Source: Candidatus Fermentibacterota bacterium
GTDB lineage: Bacteria; Fermentibacterota; Fermentibacteria; Fermentibacterales; JCC-6
Length of the DNA stretch: 39,481 bases
Assembly: GCA_030592645.1 (NCBI GenBank)
Contig: JAUVIR010000031.1
Location: 1 to 39,481, forward strand
Direction of reading: 5' to 3'
Below the pieces are notes generated by a model. It had not been told where the DNA came from. It made no database searches and saw only the letters and a list, made by a program, of their open reading frames with translations. Every line of letters begins with the position of its first letter. Position 1 is the first letter of the stretch. The translations under genes were made by a program, and so were the position numbers. Below, piece after piece: positions 1 through 7,970 of the stretch.

Positions 1-1
1 A

Positions 2-88
2 GTGAGTACCGATCCAATCACCGAAGCCGATGTAACCTATGGGTACGATTGGAGGAAACATTCTTACGGAAAAGCAAGGAGGAGCTAA
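2..88 (+). CDS. possible C-terminal end of an upstream gene (partial)
   Basis: An open frame enters from the left edge and ends at a TAA at 86-88, giving about 28 residues rich in charged and aromatic positions (it ends ...DWRKHSYGKARRS). The composition looks protein-like and no promoter-like sequence precedes the stop, so it may be the last codons of a gene that begins outside the window. It is too short to name and could be a chance open frame. Confidence 0.35.
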   Translation: MSTDPITEADVTYGYDWRKHSYGKARRS

Positions 89-151
89 CCGCCCACCCCC
101 TTTCTATATAATATATTTATTATTGAAATATAGGGATATTACCGCGTACTC

Positions 152-179
152 TTGACAAATCCGCTTTTTGAAATATCTA
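152..179 (+). promoter_or_regulatory. sigma70-type promoter for the lipoprotein gene
   Basis: TTGACA at 152-157 and TATCTA at 174-179 are separated by 16 nt. Transcription would begin near 186, about 45 nt before the chosen ATG at 231. The position rules out the longer in-frame start at 168, which lies inside the promoter. Confidence 0.6.
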
Positions 180-230
180 CACGAGAGTATCAATCAGCGA
201 GGAAGAGCACATTCCAGTCGGGAGGAAACT

Positions 231-1358
231 ATGAAAATTTTGACAGCAGTAGCATTGATGACCCTTCTCATGAGCTGCGGCGGAGAAGAGACAACCGGCT
301 CCGTTGCGGATGAGACTACTTCAGAAGTTCCCACTCTTTATCTGGTACCTGTGGATTCCTTAGGTATCGAATTGGGCGACTCCACCTACGTCATGGGAGC
401 AATAGAAGGGCTTGCATACGGTCCCGACGGGAATATTGCCGTACTTGACTGTGCCTATGCATGTGTTCGAGTTTATTCTCCTGATGGTGAATACCAGAGG
501 CAGATAGGAAGAAGGGGCAACGGACCGGGAGAACTTCAGAGCATCGCGTTCCTGGGAATTTCCGAAGACGGTCACGTTTATTTGACCGGTGATGGCAGTG
601 AGATACTCGGAGTACACCAGTACGACTATTACACAGGTGAATGGCTCGGATCATTGCCTTCGCTCGGAACTCCTCCCACCTGCATTGAAGGTGCTGAAGA
701 GAGCTTCTACGTCAGGAAGGATATCAATTTTGATGTCTCCTCCGGAGAGCCGATGATACTGATAAGCATTGCAAAGTTCACCCTTGATGGTGAAGAGCCC
801 GTGGTGACTTATATAGAAGATACAGCTCCCTTTAACCCTGCTGACATGGCCTCAATGATCAAACTCGTCTGGTACGGTTACGAAATTGCAGCTGATTATT
901 CCGGTAATACCTTCATCGCTCCGAGGTCAACCGGGGAAGCAGTGGTTATCATATTCGACTCCGATGGTATGGAAACCGGGCGGATCGAGCTTGATCTTGA
1001 ACCTGTATTGAGGACGGATGAAGAAATTGAGATGGAAAGGCTGATCCTGAGAGCTAAAATGGCAGCTATGGATATGGACCCGATGACTCCAGTAGAGCCT
1101 GACCAGTACAAGCCTCTGATCAGGGGTCTTGAAATCGATGGAGAGGGAAATATCTGGGTTCAGCACGGCGGACCAATTGTGCCGACATTCAGCGTGTTCA
1201 GCAGTTCGGGTGACTTGTTGTACTACGCTGAGGTAGCAGGAGATCATCCGGATGGCAATTCGTGGAGATTCTACATTGACGGCAACGGAATCCTCGCATA
1301 CGCAGAGGATCCTTCCGATGGTTACCAGAAAGTCTATATGCTGGAAGTAAGGCGGTAG
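231..1358 (+). CDS. lipoprotein with six-bladed beta-propeller (NHL-like) fold
   Basis: A 375-residue protein that is probably lipid-anchored. It opens with MKIL, a hydrophobic stretch and the lipobox-like LLMSC followed by GGEE, so Cys would be residue 19 or close to it after processing. The body has repeated NHL/6-bladed-propeller signatures such as GLAYGPDGNIAVLD, VYSPDGEY and a GRRGNGPGEL turn, and later GLEIDGEGNIWVQ. The family binds ligands or proteins and has no fixed enzymatic role, so the substrate is unknown. The start at 231 is chosen because GGAGG lies at 221-225; an upstream in-frame codon at 168 would add 21 residues, bury the signal peptide and start inside the promoter. The gene converges on the methionine synthase gene with only 7 nt between them. 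No C-terminal sorting tail is present. Confidence 0.8.
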   Translation: MKILTAVALMTLLMSCGGEETTGSVADETTSEVPTLYLVPVDSLGIELGDSTYVMGAIEGLAYGPDGNIAVLDCAYACVRVYSPDGEYQRQIGRRGNGPGELQSIAFLGISEDGHVYLTGDGSEILGVHQYDYYTGEWLGSLPSLGTPPTCIEGAEESFYVRKDINFDVSSGEPMILISIAKFTLDGEEPVVTYIEDTAPFNPADMASMIKLVWYGYEIAADYSGNTFIAPRSTGEAVVIIFDSDGMETGRIELDLEPVLRTDEEIEMERLILRAKMAAMDMDPMTPVEPDQYKPLIRGLEIDGEGNIWVQHGGPIVPTFSVFSSSGDLLYYAEVAGDHPDGNSWRFYIDGNGILAYAEDPSDGYQKVYMLEVRR

Positions 1359-1365
1359 CCTGCTA

Positions 1366-3714
1366 TCAGCTTTCGCCGGTTCCTATAAGATCTGATGCTG
1401 TCTGAACTGCTCCGTACGCATTATCGGCGTATCCGTCCGCTCCTATTGAATCTGCGTAGTCCCTGGTCACTACAGCACCTCCAACCATAATCCGGGCGGT
1501 GATTCCCCTGGATTTCGCAAGAGATATTACCTTCTCCATCTGGGGCGCTGTTGTGCTCATGAGTGCTGAGAGAGCTATTATGTGTGCACTTGTTTCCGAG
1601 GCCTTCGTTACGATTTCATCGGCATGCACATCCTTACCAAGATCGAGAACTTCGAACCCGGCGTTTCGGAGGAAGAGAGCAACAAGATTCTTGCCTATAT
1701 CATGAATATCGCCTCTGACCGATGCTATAATTATCCTTCCTCTGCCAGAAGACACTTTCTCCTTATCAAGGTAAGGCCGAAGGAGCTTCGTCAGGACATC
1801 GGAAGCCGCCGCCGAAGCTATCAGGTGAGGCAGAAACAGTTTCTTCCTGTTGTACAGGTCTCCAACTTTCTCCATTGCAGGAGAAAGCCCCTCTTCCAGT
1901 ATCTCTCTTGCACTGCGGCCGCTCTCAAGCAGCTCCCGACCGGTTGCTTCGGTCTGCCGGCGATCTCCGATCACTATGCTCTTGACCAGTATTCCCATGT
2001 AATCCGGTGAAATTCCCTGAGGGTCAAGCTCCGGAAGCCGCCTCTCGACCGGCTCTATGTTGCCGAGGAGGATCTGGGTATTTCTGTGCATTTCCAGCAC
2101 TTTTGAATCGAGAACGTCCACAATAGCCATATCCAGCCCGGCGGATCCGAGCGATGCAAGGAGAGCCGCATTCAGGCTGCTTCTATCGGGGAGACCGAAG
2201 GAGATGTTCGATATTCCAGCAATGGTCAGGAGACCTCTCTGTCTGAACAGTTTAAGAGTGTCCAGGATCAACCTGCTGCAAGCGCCAGTGCCGAGAGGTT
2301 TCACGATTGGATCGGCAATTATCCTGTTCTCTTCCAATCCGTGACTGCCCAGAATTGCTATCCCTTTTTCCAGCTTTTCCAACCTCTCCTCAGCAGTTCT
2401 GCCCGGTCCATCCTCATCAATGGGCAGAAGTACAGCGTAGCCGCCATGACGGAGAAGAGTATCAACTCTTTTGCCGATATACTGTTCCGTAGCTATCAGG
2501 GAGTTCAGAATGCCGATCCCTCCAATTTCAGAAAAGGCGGTTTCTATGTTCGCAGGATCCGAAAGGTCGACGGAAAGGGGTAACCCGATGGAAAGTCGGC
2601 TGAAGATCTCATGTACAAAACCATCTGGAAGTAATTTCTCCAGACCAAGGTTCACATCGATAAGGTCGGCTCTGCCCTGAGCCCGTGCGAGGGAAATAAC
2701 GGAGAAGAAATCTCCTTTTGACAGGGAATTCTGCAGGTTCTTTTTTCCAGTAGGGTTGATGGACTCCCCAATCGTAAGCATCCTGTCTCCGATAGAAACA
2801 ATTCTGTCTACAGATGTGAGAAGCTGAAGCTTTTCGTGGTGCAATTTTACAGCAGGAAGATCTCCTATCAGAGAGACATACTCCCTTACATGCTCAGGGC
2901 TGCTGCCGCAGCAGCCGCCTATGATAGCTGCGCCACTCATTGCGAAATCCTCAAGCCACGCAGCAAATCTATCAGGAGTTATTTCATAGACACCGTCTTC
3001 CGGAAGACCGGCGTTGGGTTCAACTGTTACCCATTTACTTGAAAACCTCACCATCTCCTGGATTATTGGCAGAAGCCCCTCGGGTCCGGTTCCGCAGTTG
3101 GCTCCGACTGCATCCACGGGAAGCTGGTTCGCAAGAACTGTAAGTGCTGTAGGGGATGTACCGGACAGTGACAGAGAACCGGAGGCAAATGTCATCTGAG
3201 CCGAAATGAAAGCATCTGGAACATTGTCTCTGACTGCCAGAACAGCAGCCTTGAGTTCCCGAGGATCTGAGAATGTTTCGAGAAAGAAAATATCTATACC
3301 CGCATCAGCCAGAGCTTCTGCCTGCACACTGAAAAGGTGATAAGCCTCTTTCCATGTCATTGCTCCTGAGGGATGTATCAGTTTGCCGCTGGGTCCTATG
3401 CTTGCAGCGACCATAGCTTTGCCGCCCACAGCAGTGATTGCTGCTTCGGCAAGCCTGAGGTTGATATCCCTTACACTGCCTGATGTATTGCGGTTTGCCC
3501 GTGTGCCGCCGAAAGTGCAGGTGAGAACAATATCCGCTCCGGCTTCGGCATAGTCGGAATGTACAGCCCTGAGAATTTCGGTGTTTGCTGCCGCCCATTC
3601 TTCGGTTACCGCACCCGGTGGCATGCCCCTTTTTATAAGCTCTGTTCCTGTCCCCCCGTCCAGAAACACTATTCTCTTCTGTAGGAGATCGAGCAATTTC
3701 TTCGCCTGTGTCAT
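1366..3714 (-). CDS. metH: B12-dependent methionine synthase lacking the reactivation domain
   Basis: A 782-residue cobalamin-dependent methionine synthase that moves the methyl group of methyl-THF through cobalamin to homocysteine. Order of domains: homocysteine methyltransferase (about 1-295), with zinc ligands Cys207 (GANCG) and Cys268-Cys269 (GGCCG); pterin-binding domain from about 312 (TIGESINPTG); B12 cap (about 570-660); B12-binding domain with the lower-ligand motif DIHDIG (His671) and a C-terminal GGAVV loop. E. coli MetH is about 1230 residues; the C-terminal AdoMet-binding reactivation domain is absent, as in some other bacteria such as Thermotoga, so reactivation would need a separate protein or may be dispensable under anoxia. 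The ATG at 3714 is preferred over a TTG at 3741 because GGGAG lies just before it. It begins 4 nt after the stop of the upstream MTHFR fusion, implying coupled expression. Confidence 0.92.
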   Translation of the reverse strand: MTQAKKLLDLLQKRIVFLDGGTGTELIKRGMPPGAVTEEWAAANTEILRAVHSDYAEAGADIVLTCTFGGTRANRNTSGSVRDINLRLAEAAITAVGGKAMVAASIGPSGKLIHPSGAMTWKEAYHLFSVQAEALADAGIDIFFLETFSDPRELKAAVLAVRDNVPDAFISAQMTFASGSLSLSGTSPTALTVLANQLPVDAVGANCGTGPEGLLPIIQEMVRFSSKWVTVEPNAGLPEDGVYEITPDRFAAWLEDFAMSGAAIIGGCCGSSPEHVREYVSLIGDLPAVKLHHEKLQLLTSVDRIVSIGDRMLTIGESINPTGKKNLQNSLSKGDFFSVISLARAQGRADLIDVNLGLEKLLPDGFVHEIFSRLSIGLPLSVDLSDPANIETAFSEIGGIGILNSLIATEQYIGKRVDTLLRHGGYAVLLPIDEDGPGRTAEERLEKLEKGIAILGSHGLEENRIIADPIVKPLGTGACSRLILDTLKLFRQRGLLTIAGISNISFGLPDRSSLNAALLASLGSAGLDMAIVDVLDSKVLEMHRNTQILLGNIEPVERRLPELDPQGISPDYMGILVKSIVIGDRRQTEATGRELLESGRSAREILEEGLSPAMEKVGDLYNRKKLFLPHLIASAAASDVLTKLLRPYLDKEKVSSGRGRIIIASVRGDIHDIGKNLVALFLRNAGFEVLDLGKDVHADEIVTKASETSAHIIALSALMSTTAPQMEKVISLAKSRGITARIMVGGAVVTRDYADSIGADGYADNAYGAVQTASDLIGTGES

Positions 3715-3718
3715 CGCG

Positions 3719-5509
3719 TTACTCCCGCCATTCTTCCGCAAGTGTAATCATACCCTTTCTTGAACCGGCCATGTATACACCTGAGACCATATTCCTCATC
3801 CCCTCGATCAGCCGGGAAAGATAATCTAAAGAAAATGAGAGAACATCACAGTCATCCAGTTCATGAACCTTTGCAAGTACTTTGTCAGGGATCGATATGC
3901 CGGGTACTTCGGATGCAAGGTATTCGGCGGAATATTTGTTCCGGAAGGGCATCAAAGCCGGCAGAACAGGGTACTCCTCGAGGAGCTCTGCAGATCTTTC
4001 AAGTGTCTCCATGGAAAAGACAGGCTGGGTTATAAAGAATCTACAGCCTGCATCCCATCGTCTTCTAACCTTATCAGCTGAATCCGCGTCTCCGAGAGCT
4101 ACAGCACTTCCGGGGAAGAAACCGGCACCCGTTCCTATTTTTCTGCCGTTGAGATCCTGCCCATCGGCAAGATGCTGCAGCAGCCTGAGGGTCTGTTCGG
4201 TTGTAAGATCGTATACCGCGGTGGACTCCGGATAATCACCCAGGGAGGGAGGATCGCCGGAAATAAGAAAGATACCCTGCAGGCCTGCTCCGGATAGAGC
4301 AAGGAGGTCCGACTGAATCCTTGTCAGGCTTCTGTCACGCAGGGCAAAGTGTACCAGAGGCTCGATACCGAGCTTTTCCCGAAGGTAAAGCCCTGAGATA
4401 CACGGAGACATCCGTACCTTTCCCATGGGAGAATCAGGGATACTTATAGTAACGGGAGCGAACCGCCCCAGTTTTTCCGCCCTTGAGGAGAACAGCGAAA
4501 GGTCGCCGCCCCGGGGAGGCAGCAATTCGAGAATAAGTGCGTCTCCGACTGCGATCTGTGCCGAAAGGGAGGGAGGATCCCAGGATGCTTCGGAATGATG
4601 GATATCATCAGCTTCATCCGGATTAGGGGATGAGAATACTCTGATTTCTGCTCCCTCCGATAGTTTTCGAGAGAGATTGGAGATGAAAGCGGGAGTTGTG
4701 CCGCAGCATCCACCCAGCAGAGAGGTCGCCTTTCCTGTACAGGACAGCATGCATCTGCAGAAATGATCGGGGTTTTCAGGGAATACGAAACGGCCGTTGA
4801 TGTATTTCCCCGTTCCCGCATTTGGTTGAAGAATAACAGGGAAAGGTGATGATGCTGCAAATCTCCTGTGGATATCAAGAAACTGAAGAGGACCGATTCC
4901 GTGATTGGCGCCAAGCATCACAATGTCCGTACCCACGAATTCACTGATGGAATCCTTAATGGAGTAGCCTGAAGGGGTAAGGAGATCGTGACCGTATGTA
5001 AAACTGACGCCGACAGGAATATCACCTGAGTATGATCTTACAATATCGTAAATGATCCTGGCCTGTACCGGATCGATCTGGGTCTCAAGAAGTATGAGAT
5101 CAACACCTCCGCTGAGTAAACCCGCGACCTGAGGAGCGTATGTTTCCTTCAGTCTGTCAGCGTCTCCGGGTTCAGCGTAGAATGAGCGTCCGGACCCTGG
5201 AGGACCGATTGAACCCATTACCGCGCACTGCCCGTTTCGTGCTGCGAGCTTAACCGCCCGATAGTTGATTTCTTCGCATCGGTCTGCGAGTCCGTGCCTG
5301 TCCAGCTTTTCTGTGTTCGCATCGAAAGTATCTGCAGTAAGTATCACAGCGCCTGCTGATGCGTATTCACGATGTATGCTCGCAAGGATCTCTGGAGATC
5401 TGATAACTGCTTCGCATGCAAGATAATTACCCGGATATCCCAGCGAAAACAGATATTCACCGATTGCACCGTCAGCAAGATGGATCTTCCCATCTTCAAG
5501 GAGATTCAT
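3719..5509 (-). CDS. homocysteine S-methyltransferase / methylenetetrahydrofolate reductase fusion (YitJ-type)
   Basis: A 596-residue bifunctional-type protein. Residues 1 to about 290 form a homocysteine S-methyltransferase fold; about 320 to 596 form a MetF-like flavin TIM barrel, with the expected Glu in LELLPP (E328) and the SGDPP loop. MetF reduces methylene-THF to methyl-THF, the methyl donor for the methionine synthase encoded directly downstream, so the two genes make a compact methyl-transfer pair. The zinc site of the N-terminal domain is unusual: GGCCG (Cys268, Cys269) is intact but the first ligand, normally Cys in GxNC, is His203 (GANHG). That domain may bind zinc differently, use another thiol, or be structural only. 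The ATG at 5509 has GGGAGGA just upstream. It lies 61 nt after the epimerase gene in the same minus-strand run. Confidence 0.9.
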   Translation of the reverse strand: MNLLEDGKIHLADGAIGEYLFSLGYPGNYLACEAVIRSPEILASIHREYASAGAVILTADTFDANTEKLDRHGLADRCEEINYRAVKLAARNGQCAVMGSIGPPGSGRSFYAEPGDADRLKETYAPQVAGLLSGGVDLILLETQIDPVQARIIYDIVRSYSGDIPVGVSFTYGHDLLTPSGYSIKDSISEFVGTDIVMLGANHGIGPLQFLDIHRRFAASSPFPVILQPNAGTGKYINGRFVFPENPDHFCRCMLSCTGKATSLLGGCCGTTPAFISNLSRKLSEGAEIRVFSSPNPDEADDIHHSEASWDPPSLSAQIAVGDALILELLPPRGGDLSLFSSRAEKLGRFAPVTISIPDSPMGKVRMSPCISGLYLREKLGIEPLVHFALRDRSLTRIQSDLLALSGAGLQGIFLISGDPPSLGDYPESTAVYDLTTEQTLRLLQHLADGQDLNGRKIGTGAGFFPGSAVALGDADSADKVRRRWDAGCRFFITQPVFSMETLERSAELLEEYPVLPALMPFRNKYSAEYLASEVPGISIPDKVLAKVHELDDCDVLSFSLDYLSRLIEGMRNMVSGVYMAGSRKGMITLAEEWRE

Positions 5510-5570
5510 ACTTCCTCCCGATGCACAACTGATGGATTTCGCAGGGTTTCAGTGAGGCAGCGCCGGATCG

Positions 5571-6506
5571 TTACATCCGACGCTCCCGCATAAAAGATAC
5601 TGTATTTTCAAGACCTTCTTCAAAGGAAGTCACCGGTTCGTACCCGAGAAGTTTTTGCGCAAGGGTAATATCAGCCCGACTGTGTTTCACGTCTCCTGGA
5701 CGTTCCGGTCTGTGGAATGGTTCTATATCCATTCTGCCTGTAAGACGAGCGATCGCGGAAGAAAGATGATTAACGGAAATACTGTCTCCGCAGGCAATGT
5801 TCATCATCATTCCCGCCGCCGCAGGAGCATCTGCTGCAAGAAGATTGGCATGTACTACATTCGCAATAAAGGTGAAATCTCTTGACTGCTGACCGTCGCC
5901 GTAGATCACCGGTATGCGGCTCTCAAGGCATGCGTTTATGAAAAGTGGGATTACGGCCGAGTAGGGGCTGGCAGGGTCCTGATACGGACCGAATACGTTG
6001 AAATATCGAAGAGCGACGGTTTCCAGTCCGTAGATATGGTGGAAAACCTGCATATATTTTTCACCAGCAAGCTTACTTACTGCATAGGGAGAGAGCGGTC
6101 TTACGTGAAGATCTTCAGTCTTGATCTTCTCGGGTGCATCACCGTAAATTGAGGAGGAAGATGCGAACAGTACTCTTCTGCAGCCTGCATCCAATGCTGC
6201 ATGCAGGACATTCAGAGTTCCCTGCACGTTCACTTCGTTGGTCGTGATGGGGTCGGCAATTGAGCGGGGAACACTTGGAAGAGCCCCCTGGTGGAAAACA
6301 ACCTCTACGCCCTCCATTGTGTTTCTGACAATATGATAACTCCTGATATCACCTTCGACGATTTCAATATCATCTCTGATATCCGTCAGATTGGCCCGGT
6401 GACCTGTAGAGAAGTTATCCAGAATTCTTACTCTGATCCCTTTTTTCAGCGCTTCTCTGGCAATATTGCTGCCGATGAACCCGGCGCCTCCAGTTACAAG
6501 ATACAT
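5571..6506 (-). CDS. NAD-dependent epimerase/dehydratase (UDP-sugar 4-epimerase-like)
   Basis: A 311-residue extended short-chain dehydrogenase/reductase. The NAD-binding loop TGGAGFIG is at residues 5-12, a Ser-rich catalytic stretch ASSSSIYG precedes the active site, and the Tyr141-x3-Lys145 pair is in PYAVSK. RYFNVFGPYQ, near residue 170, and the length fit UDP-glucose or UDP-GlcNAc 4-epimerases, so a role in making surface sugars is likely; the exact sugar cannot be read from the sequence. The ATG follows the TAG of larB with no intervening base, and GAGGGG inside the end of larB can serve as ribosome binding site, so translation is probably coupled. It has no obvious functional link to the cofactor or methionine genes around it. 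Confidence 0.88.
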   Translation of the reverse strand: MYLVTGGAGFIGSNIAREALKKGIRVRILDNFSTGHRANLTDIRDDIEIVEGDIRSYHIVRNTMEGVEVVFHQGALPSVPRSIADPITTNEVNVQGTLNVLHAALDAGCRRVLFASSSSIYGDAPEKIKTEDLHVRPLSPYAVSKLAGEKYMQVFHHIYGLETVALRYFNVFGPYQDPASPYSAVIPLFINACLESRIPVIYGDGQQSRDFTFIANVVHANLLAADAPAAAGMMMNIACGDSISVNHLSSAIARLTGRMDIEPFHRPERPGDVKHSRADITLAQKLLGYEPVTSFEEGLENTVSFMRERRM

Positions 6507-7265
6507 CTATTCAGTTCCCCTCAGTATTCTCAGAGCCGCCGCAGCCGCTCCGAGACCGTTATCTATGTTAAGAACACATATCCCCGGGCTGCATGAATTG
6601 AGCATGGAAAGCAGCGCAGTAACTCCCCCGAAAGCAGTACCATAGCCCGTTGAGGTTGGCACGGCAATCACTGGTCCTCTGAAGAGCCCTCCTATAACGG
6701 TGGGCAGAGCGGCATCCATTCCTGCGAATACGATGCACACAGAGGACTCTCTCAGGGAGGGAAGAACTTCGGCAAGTCTATGTACTCCCGCTACCCCGAT
6801 ATCGCAGAAGCGGCGCGTATCAACTTTCATCGTCTCAAGAATTATTGAAGCCTCCTCGACGGCATGAAGATCCGATGTCCCTGCCGAAACAACTGCCACC
6901 GAGCCTTCGACACGGTCGGGATTGTTCCCGTATTCTCCCGTTACGAACATTTTTCCACGCTTAGAATACGATCCTTCAGGGAATGCCTCAAGAAGTATCC
7001 TGCCGAGGTCTTCCTCTGTCCGCGAAACAATGGCAAGACCTGTTCTGCTGAAAAGGTTCTCCGTGATCTTCAGGACCTCTTCGGGGCTTTTACCCTGAGC
7101 CAGGATCACTTCGGGCAGGACCGCAGTTATACCTCTTCCTGTATCCACTCTGGCGAATCCAAGGTTAGATGTAAGATGAGAATTAAGCAGCTTGAGGGCG
7201 TCGAACGGTGAGATATCACCCTTACCGAGAACTGCAAGCAGAGCTTCAATACTGCTGTTCTTCAA
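6507..7265 (-). CDS. larB: LarB, carboxylase/hydrolase of nickel-pincer cofactor synthesis
   Basis: A 252-residue protein of the LarB family, which has a PurE-like C-terminal half. LarB carboxylates nicotinic acid adenine dinucleotide and cleaves its phosphoanhydride, the first step of the nickel-pincer nucleotide cofactor of lactate racemase. Visible family motifs are ARVDTGR, PEVILAQGK, the PurE-like SAGTSD, GVAGVHRL, FAGMDAALPTV, VAVPTSTGYG and the C-terminal NIDNG. The start is a TTG at 7265 preceded by GGGAG at a usable distance; no ATG fits the N terminus. It lies 30 nt after the thioredoxin-like gene and abuts the epimerase gene. Confidence 0.94.
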   Translation of the reverse strand: MKNSSIEALLAVLGKGDISPFDALKLLNSHLTSNLGFARVDTGRGITAVLPEVILAQGKSPEEVLKITENLFSRTGLAIVSRTEEDLGRILLEAFPEGSYSKRGKMFVTGEYGNNPDRVEGSVAVVSAGTSDLHAVEEASIILETMKVDTRRFCDIGVAGVHRLAEVLPSLRESSVCIVFAGMDAALPTVIGGLFRGPVIAVPTSTGYGTAFGGVTALLSMLNSCSPGICVLNIDNGLGAAAAALRILRGTE

Positions 7266-7295
7266 TACTCTTCTCCCGCCTGTGATAACATGCGA

Positions 7296-7970
7296 TCAAT
7301 TTCCCTGATCTGTTGAATTCGGGACGAAAGAGCCGCCGTCAGGCTGATAAACGACGATCTGGGAATATCGCATTGCCCGAAGCTGAGAAAGCAGGTCGTC
7401 GACTATGCCTCTCAGATCAGCCTTTTCCCATCCGACGTAGAACCTTGCCGATACCCGTGCTCTTGAATCAAGCACAAGCACCGAAGGGAAAGAAGTGACA
7501 TTGAAACGGCTCGATACTGTTCCATTGTTATCAATGATCACCGGGAATTCAATCCCCCAGTCCTCAACAATACTGTGTAATTCGCTGATCGAGGTTTCAT
7601 CCGTCTGGATGGCGGCTATCACTGCAAAAGGCTCCTCAAGAAATTCTTCGTGGATCGCTTCGAGCCGGGAGAAATACTGAAGGTCGTTAAGAGTTGAAAG
7701 CCTGCAGAAAAACACAACAACAACATGTTTGCTTAACTGATCGTAGAGACTCAGGGGCTCGTTTGAGTTGATCCAGATATGATCAGCGGGGAAATCCCCG
7801 ACATCGGAGAGTACGGTCTGTTCCTGAGGTTCCGGCCCCAGGTCGAAGAGAAAACCGAGAAAAAATGCAGAGGCGATCATTGCCAGAGCAAAAACGATAC
7901 CAGACCGTATTCTTTTGCGGCTCAGTTCGGATATTGGCAGTTCGTGTGAATAGTCTTCCAGAAGAATCAC
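7296..7970 (-). CDS. membrane-anchored thioredoxin-like protein with CxxS site
   Basis: A 224-residue protein with a short cytoplasmic N terminus, one membrane segment (about 23-44) and an exported TlpA/AhpC-like thioredoxin domain. The fold shows in VVVVFFC, a following helix, an inserted IAAIQTDE strand, the FPVIID strand and the cis-proline loop TSFPSVLVLD. The usual CxxC is C89-R-L-S92, so the resolving Cys is replaced by Ser; no Cys is visible elsewhere. Such proteins cannot reduce disulfides by the normal dithiol route and may trap mixed disulfides or bind a ligand. The start is a GTG that overlaps the TGA of larC by four bases (GTGA). Its place between larC and larB suggests a link to that pathway, but the predicted outside location of the domain argues for caution. 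Confidence 0.8.
   Translation of the reverse strand: MILLEDYSHELPISELSRKRIRSGIVFALAMIASAFFLGFLFDLGPEPQEQTVLSDVGDFPADHIWINSNEPLSLYDQLSKHVVVVFFCRLSTLNDLQYFSRLEAIHEEFLEEPFAVIAAIQTDETSISELHSIVEDWGIEFPVIIDNNGTVSSRFNVTSFPSVLVLDSRARVSARFYVGWEKADLRGIVDDLLSQLRAMRYSQIVVYQPDGGSFVPNSTDQGN

Noticed and set aside
3714-3741. Longer N terminus for methionine synthase from TTG at 3741
   Set aside because: That start lies inside the coding end of the upstream gene without a ribosome binding site, while the ATG at 3714 has GGGAG in place.
4444-4914. 156-codon open frame in a different frame within the MTHFR-fusion gene
   Set aside because: It lies wholly inside a well-supported gene, has no ribosome binding site and shows no domain; it is a shadow frame.
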